From Pseudothioclava sp033100795 (GTDB taxonomy: Bacteria > Pseudomonadota > Alphaproteobacteria > Rhodobacterales > Rhodobacteraceae), in assembly GCF_033100795.1 (NCBI RefSeq), contig NZ_JAWLVI010000001.1, positions 1,054,001-1,118,000 on the forward strand: 64,000 nucleotides of DNA, read 5' to 3'. The notes below the pieces were generated by a model. That model did not search any database. It worked only from the letters and a program-made list of their open reading frames with translations, and was not told where the DNA came from. Made by a program: the position numbers and the translations under genes. Position 1 is the stretch's first letter; every line of letters starts with the position of its first letter. Below are positions 32,348 through 41,015 of this stretch, in pieces.

Positions 32348-33703
32348 ATGGAACAGGATTCGCAACTGACTCGGCTCGGTCTATTCGACGCACGGGTCCC
32401 CCGCTACACGAGCTACCCCACCGCGCCCCACTTCTCGTCGGAAGTGGGCGCATCGCACTTCGAACAATGGATCGAGGCGATTCCAGCCGGGGCAAGCATT
32501 TCCCTTTACATGCATGTGCCCTTCTGCCGCCGGTTGTGCTGGTTCTGCGCATGTCGCACGCAGGGCACGCAATCGGACGATCCGGTGCGCGCTTACTCCG
32601 AGACGCTTCTGGCGGAGCTCAAGATGCTGAAAAAGCGTCTGGCGCCGGGGGTAACGCTCTCGCGGCTGCACTGGGGCGGCGGCACGCCAACACTGATGCC
32701 CGCCGACATGATGCGCCGTGTGGCGGGCGCCGTGTTCGAGGCCGTGCCGATGGGCGAAGGCGCCGAGTTTTCGGTCGAGATCGACCCGAACGAGATCGAC
32801 GACGCGCGCATGGATGCGCTGGCGGAATCCGGGCTGAACCGTGCTTCTATCGGAGTGCAGGATTTCGACCCGCAGATCCAAGAGGTCATCGGCCGCGACC
32901 AAAGCTATGAGGTCACGAAAAAAGCCGTCGACATGATCCGCGAACGCGGCGTGCAAAGCCTGAACGCCGATATTCTTTATGGCCTGCCCTATCAGGACAA
33001 CCGCCGGATTTCGGAATCGGTGCAGAAGCTTCTGTCGCTCTCGCCCGACCGCGTGGCGCTTTACGGATATGCGCATGTGCCATGGATGGCGCGGCGGCAA
33101 ACGCTGATCCCCTCCGACCACCTGCCAACCCCGCAAGAACGGCTGGAACTGTTCGACACGGCGCGCAAGCTGTTCGTGGCGGATGGCTATGACGAGATCG
33201 GCATCGACCACTTCGCCCTGCCGACCGATGGTCTGGCGACCGCACAAAAAGCGGGCAAGCTGCGGCGCAACTTCCAAGGCTACACCGACGATCTGGCCGA
33301 GGCGCTCGTGGGGATGGGCGCAAGCTCCATCTCGCGCTTCCCGCAAGGCTATACGCAGAACAACCCCTCGACCGGCGCCCATACCGGCGCCATTCGTCAG
33401 GGGCAGTTCTCGACCTCGAAGGGCCATGTGTTCAGCGAAGATGACAAGATGCGCTCGCGCCTGATCGAGGCATTGATGTGCGATTTTGCGGTCCGCACGG
33501 ATGAACTCGTGCGTGATTTCGGCGCCGATCCGGTTGAGTTGGCGCAGATGTTCACCTCTTGCGCAGATGCGTTCGAGGATTGCGTGCGCGTGACCGCCGA
33601 TGGCCTTGAAATCCCCGAAAAGGGCCGCCCGCTGACCCGCATGATCGCGCGTCATTTCGACGCTTATGACCTGTCAAAAGCAGGGCATAGCTCGGCTATC
33701 TGA
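32348..33703 (+). CDS. hemN: Oxygen-independent coproporphyrinogen III dehydrogenase (radical SAM)
   Basis: The product has 451 residues, the length of true HemN rather than HemW. The radical-SAM cluster motif is C60-x3-C64-x2-C67 in PFCRRLCWFCACR. The N-terminal trip-wire PRYTSYPTAPHF and the GGGTPTLM block are also HemN-specific. It converts coproporphyrinogen III to protoporphyrinogen IX using SAM instead of oxygen. It is paired with fnrL by a shared FNR-type box, so it should replace HemF when oxygen falls. A terminator follows. Confidence 0.97.
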   Translation: MEQDSQLTRLGLFDARVPRYTSYPTAPHFSSEVGASHFEQWIEAIPAGASISLYMHVPFCRRLCWFCACRTQGTQSDDPVRAYSETLLAELKMLKKRLAPGVTLSRLHWGGGTPTLMPADMMRRVAGAVFEAVPMGEGAEFSVEIDPNEIDDARMDALAESGLNRASIGVQDFDPQIQEVIGRDQSYEVTKKAVDMIRERGVQSLNADILYGLPYQDNRRISESVQKLLSLSPDRVALYGYAHVPWMARRQTLIPSDHLPTPQERLELFDTARKLFVADGYDEIGIDHFALPTDGLATAQKAGKLRRNFQGYTDDLAEALVGMGASSISRFPQGYTQNNPSTGAHTGAIRQGQFSTSKGHVFSEDDKMRSRLIEALMCDFAVRTDELVRDFGADPVELAQMFTSCADAFEDCVRVTADGLEIPEKGRPLTRMIARHFDAYDLSKAGHSSAI

Positions 33704-33726
33704 TCTGGCGCCACACCGATTATCCC

Positions 33727-33758
33727 AAAAGCCCGGCCCCGCAAGGCGCCGGGCTTTT
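33727..33758 (+). terminator. Terminator after hemN
   Basis: AAAAGCCCGGC at 33727-33737 pairs perfectly with GCCGGGCTTTT at 33748-33758 around a ten-base loop. Confidence 0.9.
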
Positions 33759-33844
33759 ACGTTGCGTCACGGGGGTTTGGCTCCGCTAGGCGCGGACTAC
33801 TTCCCATGCGTAAGCTTGACGCAGGGAGCAAAGGGGAGAAAGCC

Positions 33845-34969
33845 ATGAAAATCACCGCAGCCGTGCTGGAACGTGGCGGCATCGAAAAGGATTTCGAAAA
33901 AGCCCAAGCCCTGACCGTGCGGCAGGTCGATCTTGCGCCCCCGGGTCCGGGCGAGGTGCTGATCCGCATCGCCGCCGCGGGCGTGTGCCACTCGGACCTG
34001 TCGGTGATCAATGGCACGCGGCCCCGCCCCGTGCCGATGGTTCTGGGGCACGAGGCCTCAGGCTTTGTCGAGGCTTTGGGCGCGGGTGTCACCGATCTGG
34101 CGGTGGGCGATCACGTCATCTGTATCTTTGCGCCCGGCTGCGGCACCTGCACGCCCTGCGCCGAGGGGCGCCCCGCGCTTTGCACCCGTGCAGCCGCGCA
34201 TCACGGCGTAGGCGAGTTGATGACGGGGCATCGGCGCCTCTCGATGGATGGCGCGCCGGTCCACCACCATATCGGCGTTTCGGCCTTTGCGACCCATGCG
34301 GTTGTTGCCCGCCCGACACTGGTCAAGGTCGAGGCTGACATCCCGCCGCATATCTCGGCGCTCTTTTCCTGCGCGATGCTGACCGGCGCGGGGGCCGTGT
34401 TCAACACAGCCCAAATCCGGCCCGGTTCAAAAGTCGCGGTTGTGGGGCTTGGCGGCGTGGGCCTGTCTGCGGTTCTGGGCGCGATCGCGGCTGGCGCGGG
34501 CGAAGTGATCGCCATCGACCCGTTCGAGGCCAAGATGCAAACCGCGCTGGACATGGGCGCGACCTGCTGTGTCAAGGCGGACGCCAACACCATCGAGGCC
34601 GTGCGAGATCTAACCGGTGGCGGGGTGGATTACGCGATCGAGCTGGCGGGCTCGGTCCGTGCACTGGAAACCGCCTTCGAGGTCACATGCCGCGGCGGCA
34701 TGACCGTAACTGCGGGCCTGCCCCACCCGACCGAGCGCCTGCCGTTGAACGCGCTGAAACTCGTGGCCGAGGAGCGCTCGCTCAAGGGCAGCTATATCGG
34801 CTCATGCGTGCCGCAGCGCGATTTGCCGCGGATGCTGTCCCTGCACGCTCAGGGAAAACTGCCGGTCGAGAAAATGCTGACCCACCGCCTGCGCCTGCCC
34901 GAGATCAACGCCGCGATGCACCGGCTTGATCAGGGGGTAGCGATCCGGCAGGTGGTCGAGTTCGACTAA
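33845..34969 (+). CDS. Zinc-dependent alcohol dehydrogenase (class III-like MDR)
   Basis: The product has 374 residues. Catalytic zinc ligands lie in GVCHSDL, GHEASG and the SCAMLTG region. The structural zinc lobe CGTCTPCAEGRPALC keeps all four cysteines in CxxCxxCx7C spacing. The Rossmann motif is VVGLGGVGLSAVLGA. It belongs to the broad NAD-linked long-chain zinc alcohol dehydrogenases; the substrate is not evident. The ATG at 33845 follows AGGGGAGAAAG. Its stop overlaps the end of the convergent MaoC-like gene by four bases. Confidence 0.9.
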   Translation: MKITAAVLERGGIEKDFEKAQALTVRQVDLAPPGPGEVLIRIAAAGVCHSDLSVINGTRPRPVPMVLGHEASGFVEALGAGVTDLAVGDHVICIFAPGCGTCTPCAEGRPALCTRAAAHHGVGELMTGHRRLSMDGAPVHHHIGVSAFATHAVVARPTLVKVEADIPPHISALFSCAMLTGAGAVFNTAQIRPGSKVAVVGLGGVGLSAVLGAIAAGAGEVIAIDPFEAKMQTALDMGATCCVKADANTIEAVRDLTGGGVDYAIELAGSVRALETAFEVTCRGGMTVTAGLPHPTERLPLNALKLVAEERSLKGSYIGSCVPQRDLPRMLSLHAQGKLPVEKMLTHRLRLPEINAAMHRLDQGVAIRQVVEFD

Positions 34970-35784
34970 ACCGCCTCGGCCTGCATGGTCACAACATTGT
35001 CTGAGAGCCGCCGGACACGCAGCGCAAGCCCCGCCTCGGCCGCGCGCGCCTCGATGGCGACCTCATGGCCGACGGTCAGCGGCGACAGCCCGCGATAGCT
35101 GAACCGCGCGGGCAAAGCGCCCATAAGATCGGCGGCAAGGTTCTGCATCCAGACCGATTGCAACGGCCCATGCACGACCAGCCCGTCATACCCCTCGACG
35201 CCCGTCGCATAGGGCTGGTCGTAGTGGATGCGGTGGCCGTTGAAACTGATCGCGGAATAGCGAAACAGCATCGTCGGATCAGGCGTCACGCGCCACGATT
35301 TCAGCACCTCCCACGGCGCAGCCTGCGGCGGGGAGGCCGCCTGCCCCGGCACCGGATCTTCGCGATAAACGATGTCGTGACGCTCGCTCAGGCGCAAAAC
35401 GCCGCCCGCCTCGTAGCGGTGCTCGACCGCGACAAACCCCAAGGGCCCCGAGCGCCCCTGCTTGAACTGCACATCCGCAATCCGCGTGCGGCGCGTCACC
35501 AGATCATCCACCTCAAAAGGCGTCGCGAACTCCAGCAAGCCCCCCGCCCACATCCGGCGCGGCAACGGAAGCTGCGGCGTATAGATGCCGGGGCGCGGGT
35601 GACCATCGCGGCCCAGCTCGCTTGCGGGTAGCATATCGGGCGCCAGGCACCACTGCGCACCGACCGGAACGGCCCCCGGCGCGACCAACGGCCCAAGCGT
35701 CACGCGCAGCTCCTCGACAAGGCGCGGCGTCAGGCGGTCTTCGACAACCCTCTCGCGGCCAATCCAGTCATCATACTCGCCCAT
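34966..35784 (-). CDS. MaoC/HTD2-like hydratase-dehydratase (mesaconyl-C4-CoA hydratase-like)
   Basis: The product has 272 residues with two hot-dog folds, of the HTD2/FAS1-type dehydratase group. The C-terminal hot-dog holds FRYSAISFNGHRIHYDQPYA, with the hydratase dyad context (N and H), followed by the VVHGPLQ strand. This group includes mesaconyl-C4-CoA hydratases and related acyl-CoA hydratases; the exact substrate is not determinable. It starts one base after the stop of an ABC ATPase gene, an unusual partnership. The alternative annotation is a generic acyl dehydratase. Confidence 0.82.
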   Translation of the reverse strand: MGEYDDWIGRERVVEDRLTPRLVEELRVTLGPLVAPGAVPVGAQWCLAPDMLPASELGRDGHPRPGIYTPQLPLPRRMWAGGLLEFATPFEVDDLVTRRTRIADVQFKQGRSGPLGFVAVEHRYEAGGVLRLSERHDIVYREDPVPGQAASPPQAAPWEVLKSWRVTPDPTMLFRYSAISFNGHRIHYDQPYATGVEGYDGLVVHGPLQSVWMQNLAADLMGALPARFSYRGLSPLTVGHEVAIEARAAEAGLALRVRRLSDNVVTMQAEAV

Positions 35785-35785
35785 C

Positions 35786-36727
35786 TTATGCCCGCTTCCG
35801 ATCCGAGGTCAGTTCGACGAAGACCTCTTCCAGCCCCGGCTGCTCGGTCGCCACGTCGCGAATGCGTATGCCCCCCGCGCGGATCGCATCCAGCACCGCC
35901 TCGGGCGAGGTTTTCCCGCGCGAATAGGTAAACGCCAACCGCCCGTCGGCGCGGGTTTCAAGCGCCACCCCTTCGGGCAGCGCAATCGCGTCTGTCGGCG
36001 GCGCCTCGGGCTCGACCACCAGCGCCTTGCGATCCATCCGCGCCAGCAGGTTGGGCGTGGAATCGCGCACGATCAGGTCGCCACGGTTGATGATTGCGAT
36101 CTCGTCACACATCGCCTCGGCCTCTTCGAGGTAATGCGTCGTCAGGATGATCGTCATCCCCTCTTCGTTCAGCCGCCGCACATTTTCCCACAGCATATTG
36201 CGCAGCTCGATATCGACGCCGGCTGTCGGTTCGTCCAGCACCAGAACCTGCGGGCGATGCACCAGCGCCTTGGCCAGCAAAAGCCGCCGCTTCATCCCGC
36301 CCGAAAGGTTGCGCGCATAGGCCTCGGCCTGCTCGGTCAGGCCCACCAGTTCCAGAATCTCGTCGGTCCAGCGCTCGGAGGCAGGCACACCATACAGCCC
36401 TGCCTGCACCTCTAGCGCGGCCCGGGGGCTGAAAAACGGGTCCATGTTCAGCTCTTGCGGCATCACCCCAATCGAGGCGCGCGCATGGCGCGGGTTCGTA
36501 TCCTGATCAAAGCCCCAGATCGTCACCTTGCCGTCGGTTTTGCGCACCAACCCCGCCAGAATATTAATCAGCGTGGATTTCCCAGCCCCGTTCGGCCCCA
36601 GAAGACCAAAGATCGAGCCAGCCGGAATCGACAGGTCCACCCCCTTGAGCGCCTCTTTCGGACCCATCCGGCCCCGCGCCGCATAAGTCTTGCGCAGATT
36701 TTCAATCTCTATTGCCTGCCGTTCCAT
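35786..36727 (-). CDS. ABC transporter ATP-binding protein (ABC-2/DrrA-YadG type), no permease adjacent
   Basis: The product has 313 residues: Walker A GPNGAGKST, Q-loop VMPQELN, signature LSGGMKRR, Walker B VLVLDEPTAGVD, H-loop TTHYLEEAE. The C-terminal extension of about 80 residues, including EPEAPPTDAIALPEG, is usual in DrrA/YadG-type exporter ATPases. These normally pair with an ABC-2 permease in the next gene. Here the next gene downstream is the MaoC-like hydratase, one base away, and the upstream neighbour reads the other way. The start at 36727 is where family similarity begins; a reading from 36808 would overlap the zinc-finger gene start. Confidence 0.88.
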   Translation of the reverse strand: MERQAIEIENLRKTYAARGRMGPKEALKGVDLSIPAGSIFGLLGPNGAGKSTLINILAGLVRKTDGKVTIWGFDQDTNPRHARASIGVMPQELNMDPFFSPRAALEVQAGLYGVPASERWTDEILELVGLTEQAEAYARNLSGGMKRRLLLAKALVHRPQVLVLDEPTAGVDIELRNMLWENVRRLNEEGMTIILTTHYLEEAEAMCDEIAIINRGDLIVRDSTPNLLARMDRKALVVEPEAPPTDAIALPEGVALETRADGRLAFTYSRGKTSPEAVLDAIRAGGIRIRDVATEQPGLEEVFVELTSDRKRA

Positions 36728-36807
36728 CTTGCCCAGCCCCGTTCTTTGACTAGTATGCGCAGCTAACAAGGGCCACGCCCGCACCCAGACCATAAACGGA
36801 GCCAGCA

Positions 36808-36993
36808 ATGACCGCCACCGCCCCCGAAACGGAAATCGTCACGAAATGGAAAGTCGCCTGTGACGGCGGCGAAGGGGCGCTTGGCCATCCGCGCGTCTGG
36901 CTGTCGATCCCGAAAGACTCGGGCGAGGTTGAGTGCTCGTATTGCGACAAGAAATTCATCATCGACCGCGCACATGCGCATGATGACCACTGA
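36808..36993 (+). CDS. Zinc-finger protein, zf-CHCC family (NDUFS6-like)
   Basis: The 61-residue protein has the metal ligands C18, H27, C43 and C46 (ECSYCDKKF), the CHCC pattern of the family that includes mitochondrial NDUFS6 of complex I. In alphaproteobacteria such small proteins are complex I-associated or of unknown role. The ATG follows GGAGCC. It is monocistronic, divergent from the ABC ATPase, and followed by a hairpin before polA. Confidence 0.88.
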   Translation: MTATAPETEIVTKWKVACDGGEGALGHPRVWLSIPKDSGEVECSYCDKKFIIDRAHAHDDH

Positions 36994-37019
36994 TCGCGGG
37001 TAAAACCGGCGATTGACAG

Positions 37020-37043
37020 GGCGGCCTTGCGGGGCCGCCTTTT
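37020..37043 (+). terminator. Terminator between the zinc-finger gene and polA
   Basis: GGCGGCC at 37020-37026 pairs with GGCCGCC at 37033-37039 around a six-base loop and is followed by TTTT. Confidence 0.85.
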
Positions 37044-37100
37044 CGTTTCCGCCCCCCTGTGGCAGAACGGGGCGAACACGCGCGTATAGGAGGGCCGCTC

Positions 37101-39914
37101 ATGGCATTCGGAAAAGGCTGTCACCTGCATCTGATCGACGGATCGGCCTATATTTTCCGCGCCTATCACGCGCTGCCACCGCTGACGCGCAAATCCGACG
37201 GGCTGCCGATTGGCGCTGTGTCGGGCTTTTGCAACATGCTGTTCAAGCATATCGAGGATGCCTCTGGCCCCGACACGCCGACCCACGCGGCGGTGATTTT
37301 CGACAAGGGCAGCATGACCTTCCGCAATGAAATCTACGATCTCTACAAGGCCAACCGCGAGGCCATGCCCGAAGACCTGCGCCCGCAGATGCCCCTGACC
37401 CGCGAGGCGACGCGCGCCTTCAACATCGCCTGCGAAGAGCTGGAGGGCTATGAGGCCGACGACATTATCGCCACCCTTGCCCGTCAGGCGCGCGAGGCAG
37501 GCGGGCGCGTTACGATCATCTCGTCCGACAAGGACCTGATGCAGCTTGTCGGTGGCGGCGTCGAGATGTTCGACGCGATGAAGAACCGCCAGATCGGTCC
37601 CGACGAGGTCGAAGAGAAATTCGGCGTCCGGCCCGAGCGCGTGATCGACGTGCAGGCGCTGGCGGGCGACTCGGTCGATAACGTTCCGGGCGCGCCCGGG
37701 ATCGGTGTGAAGACGGCGGCGCTCTTGATCAACGAGTTCGGCGATCTGGAAACGCTGCTCGCCCGCGCCGACGAGATCAAACAGCCCAAGCGCCGCCAGA
37801 CGCTGATCGACAATGCCGAGCAGATCCTCATGTCGAAGCGTCTGGTCACGCTCGACCAGAACACGCCTTTGGGCTTTACGCTCGATGATCTGGAGGTCAA
37901 AGAGCCGGACCCGCAGGTCTTGATGGGCTTTCTGAACGCGATGGAGTTCCGCACGCTGACCAAGCGCGTGGCCGACAAGTTCGGCGCCGAGATGCCCCCT
38001 GCCCCCGCGATCGAGGCCGCACCAGAGGCTGCCCCTGTCGCGGCGATCGAACAACCGGCAATCAGCACCGATGGCTATGTCACCATCCGCGACGCGGAAA
38101 CGCTGGCCGCATGGCTGGCCGAGGCCCGCGCCAAGGGTCGCGTGGCGGTCGACACGGAAACGACTTCGCTTGACGAAATGCGGGCCGAACTGGTCGGCGT
38201 TTCGCTGTGTATCACGGCGGGCCGCGCCGCCTATCTCCCGCTTGGCCACACCTCGGGTGGCGACGACCTGTTCGGCGGCTCGGCGCCCCAGCCGGACCAG
38301 ATGCCGCTGGATCAGGCGCTCGCCCTTCTCAAGCCCGTGCTTGAAGACGACAGCATCCTGAAAATCGGTCAGAACATGAAGTATGACTTCAAGATTTTCG
38401 CCCGCCACGGCATCCGCGTTTCGCCCATCGACGACACGATGCTACTGTCCTATGCGATGCATTCGGGGCTGCACGGGCACGGGATGGACGCGCTGTCGGA
38501 TCGCTATCTCAACCACCAGCCGATCCCGATCAAAGAACTGATCGGCTCGGGCAAGGCGCAAATTACCTTTGACAAGGTCGATGTTGAAAAAGCCTCGGTT
38601 TATGCCGCCGAAGACGCCGATATTACGCTTAGATTGTGGGAAATCTTCAAGCCGCAGCTTCATCAGGCGCAGGCCACCACGATCTATGAAACCGAGGAAC
38701 GCCCGCTTGTCCCGGTGCTGGCCGATATGGAGATGGCGGGCGTTAAGGTCGACGCCTCGGTGCTGTCGCGCATGTCGAACAGCTTTGCGCAAAAGATGGC
38801 GGGGCTGGAGGCCGAAATTCAAGAGGTCGCGGGCCAGCCCTTCAACGTCGCCTCGCCCAAGCAACTGGGCGAAATCCTGTTCGAAGTGATGGGCGCGGAA
38901 GGCGGCAAAAAGGGCAAGACCGGCGCCTATGGCACGGGCGCGGATGTGCTTGAGGATGTCTCGGCGTCCGAAAACGAGGCGGCCGCGCGCCTTGCGGGGC
39001 TGGTGCTGGACTGGCGCCAGATTGCCAAGCTGAAATCGACCTATACGGATGCGCTCCAGACCCATGTGAACCCGGAAACGGGCCGCGTGCATACGTCCTA
39101 TGTCATCTCGGGGGCGAATACCGGGCGGCTTGCCTCGACCGATCCGAACCTGCAAAATATCCCCGTGCGGTCCGAGGAAGGCCGCCGCATCCGCGAGGCC
39201 TTTGTCGCCGAGGCAGGCAAGACCATCGTCTCGCTCGACTATAGCCAGATCGAGCTGCGCATCCTCGCCCATGTCGCGGATATTCCTGCGCTGAAACAAG
39301 CCTTCCGCGACGGCATCGACATTCACGCGATGACCGCCTCCGAAATGTTCGGCGTTCCCGTCGAAGGCATGGACCCCTCGATCCGGCGGCAGGCCAAGGC
39401 GATCAACTTCGGCGTCATCTACGGCATTTCGGGCTTCGGCCTTGCGCGCAACCTGCGCATCCCGCGCGCCGAGGCGCAGGGCTTCATCGACCGCTATTTC
39501 GAGCGCTTCCCCGGCATCAAAACCTATATGGACGACACTGTCGCCTTCGCCAAAGAGCACGGCTATGTCGAAACCATCTTTGGCCGCCGCATCCACACCC
39601 CCGAGATCAACGCCAAGGGGCCGGGCGCGGGCTTTGCCAAACGCGCGGCAATCAACGCACCGATTCAGGGCGCTGCCGCCGACATCATCCGCCGCGCGAT
39701 GGTGCGGATGCCGGACGCCATCCGCGATCTGCCCGCGACGATGCTTTTGCAGGTCCATGACGAACTGATTTTCGAGGTTGAAGCAGGGGCCGAAGACGCC
39801 CTGATCGCGGCCGCAAGGCAAGTTATGGAAGGCGCCGCAGAGCCTGCGCTCAAGCTTTCGGTGCCGCTGACGGTCGACGCGGGAACAGGCCCAAGCTGGG
39901 CCGAAGCACACTGA
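37101..39914 (+). CDS. polA: DNA polymerase I
   Basis: The product has 937 residues with all three activities. The 5'-3' exonuclease domain spans about 1-300 (LIDGSAYIFRAYHA, GYEADDIIATLA, SSDKDLMQL). The 3'-5' exonuclease domain has VDTETTSLDEM with its metal-binding D and E, so proofreading seems intact. The polymerase domain has SLDYSQIELRILAH (motif A), RRQAKAINFGVIYG (motif B, O-helix) and LLQVHDELIFEV (motif C). It fills gaps and removes RNA primers. The ATG at 37101 follows AGGAGGG. About 245 bases without an obvious signal separate it from the next gene. Confidence 0.97.
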   Translation: MAFGKGCHLHLIDGSAYIFRAYHALPPLTRKSDGLPIGAVSGFCNMLFKHIEDASGPDTPTHAAVIFDKGSMTFRNEIYDLYKANREAMPEDLRPQMPLTREATRAFNIACEELEGYEADDIIATLARQAREAGGRVTIISSDKDLMQLVGGGVEMFDAMKNRQIGPDEVEEKFGVRPERVIDVQALAGDSVDNVPGAPGIGVKTAALLINEFGDLETLLARADEIKQPKRRQTLIDNAEQILMSKRLVTLDQNTPLGFTLDDLEVKEPDPQVLMGFLNAMEFRTLTKRVADKFGAEMPPAPAIEAAPEAAPVAAIEQPAISTDGYVTIRDAETLAAWLAEARAKGRVAVDTETTSLDEMRAELVGVSLCITAGRAAYLPLGHTSGGDDLFGGSAPQPDQMPLDQALALLKPVLEDDSILKIGQNMKYDFKIFARHGIRVSPIDDTMLLSYAMHSGLHGHGMDALSDRYLNHQPIPIKELIGSGKAQITFDKVDVEKASVYAAEDADITLRLWEIFKPQLHQAQATTIYETEERPLVPVLADMEMAGVKVDASVLSRMSNSFAQKMAGLEAEIQEVAGQPFNVASPKQLGEILFEVMGAEGGKKGKTGAYGTGADVLEDVSASENEAAARLAGLVLDWRQIAKLKSTYTDALQTHVNPETGRVHTSYVISGANTGRLASTDPNLQNIPVRSEEGRRIREAFVAEAGKTIVSLDYSQIELRILAHVADIPALKQAFRDGIDIHAMTASEMFGVPVEGMDPSIRRQAKAINFGVIYGISGFGLARNLRIPRAEAQGFIDRYFERFPGIKTYMDDTVAFAKEHGYVETIFGRRIHTPEINAKGPGAGFAKRAAINAPIQGAAADIIRRAMVRMPDAIRDLPATMLLQVHDELIFEVEAGAEDALIAAARQVMEGAAEPALKLSVPLTVDAGTGPSWAEAH

Positions 39915-40160
39915 CAACCGACGAAAACTAAATGGCGGTCATGTGCAGATCTCCGCAACCATTTTCCACAAGCGGTTTCGTGTCCGGCCTTTGGTTCACA
40001 CGGATAGCCCCGCCTGCCTTTGCGTCGCGCGACTTTGGCGGCATGGACGGAATCGGGCTTCTGAAGCCCCGTTTTCTCGACTATATGTACACGCCAAAGG
40101 AACGGGCAGATCGTGCTCTTCACGCTCTGGCAAGACAAACGGCTTTCCCACAGGTGACGT

Positions 40161-40952
40161 ATGACAAACCCGATCAAATCCCGTCTGGCGAAGGGGGGCA
40201 TGATCCCCGCCGCATGGGTCGAACTGGGCAACCCCGATATTGCGGAAATCCTTGTGCGCCACGGCTGGCCTGTGCTTGTCGTCGATGGCGAGCATGGCCG
40301 AGGTGACCTGGAGGACTGGGTCGCTATCCTGCGCGCGGCCGAGCACGCGGGCGGCGAGGTGATCCTGCGTCTGCCTGACGATTCCGACACGATGATCAAA
40401 CGCGCGCTGGATCGGGGCTTCCGCTCGTTCATCGTGCCGATGGTGAACACGCCCGAGCAGGCCCGTCGCGTGGCAAGTGCCTTCCGCTACCCCTCGCGCG
40501 GGCACAGGGGCTATGCCGCGCCGATCGTGCGCGCGTCCGACTGGGGCGCGCGGCCCGATTATGCCCGCGAAGACGCCCATAAAGAGCTGTGCATCATGGT
40601 GCAATGCGAGCATGTCGAGGCAGTCGAAAACCTTGACGCCATCGCCGAAGTCGAGGGGATCGACATGATATTCCTTGGCCCGAACGATCTTGCAGCCTCG
40701 GCGGGGCATCTGGAGCGCATGGAGCACCCCGAGGTGCAAGCCCTTCTCGCCCGCATCGAAGAGACCGCCGCGCGCCACGGCAAACCTTTGGCTACCGTGC
40801 GCGGCGCGGGACGAGACTGGGCAGATCTGGAGCGTCTTGGCTACCGGATCGTGGCCGGCATCAACGATGTCTCGCTGCTGATCGAAGGGGCCGGACGTGC
40901 GCGGGCGGAACTCCCCGACGGGACCGCGTCTGCATCCGCGCGCCGCTACTGA
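40161..40952 (+). CDS. HpcH/HpaI-family class II aldolase
   Basis: The product has 263 residues. The family blocks are VVDGEHG with the general-base histidine, the substrate-binding arginine region in EVILRLPD, the metal-ligand glutamate in VQCEHVEAV, and the metal aspartate in IFLGPNDLAAS. Members cleave 4-hydroxy-2-oxo acids such as 2,4-dihydroxyhept-2-ene-1,7-dioate, 2-keto-3-deoxy sugars or citramalyl-CoA analogues; which one is unclear. It stands alone between polA and a glycosyltransferase on the other strand, with no pathway partner nearby. Confidence 0.85.
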   Translation: MTNPIKSRLAKGGMIPAAWVELGNPDIAEILVRHGWPVLVVDGEHGRGDLEDWVAILRAAEHAGGEVILRLPDDSDTMIKRALDRGFRSFIVPMVNTPEQARRVASAFRYPSRGHRGYAAPIVRASDWGARPDYAREDAHKELCIMVQCEHVEAVENLDAIAEVEGIDMIFLGPNDLAASAGHLERMEHPEVQALLARIEETAARHGKPLATVRGAGRDWADLERLGYRIVAGINDVSLLIEGAGRARAELPDGTASASARRY

Positions 40953-41015
40953 TCAAAGGCCTGTTCCCGCCTGTTTCGGGCGAGCATCCGCAGATTGCCA
41001 AAAGGCGGGACGTGC

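Noticed and set aside
36750..39917. Minus-strand open frames of about 500 residues opposite polA
   Set aside because: No recognisable domain, and polA on the plus strand has all three catalytic domains intact.
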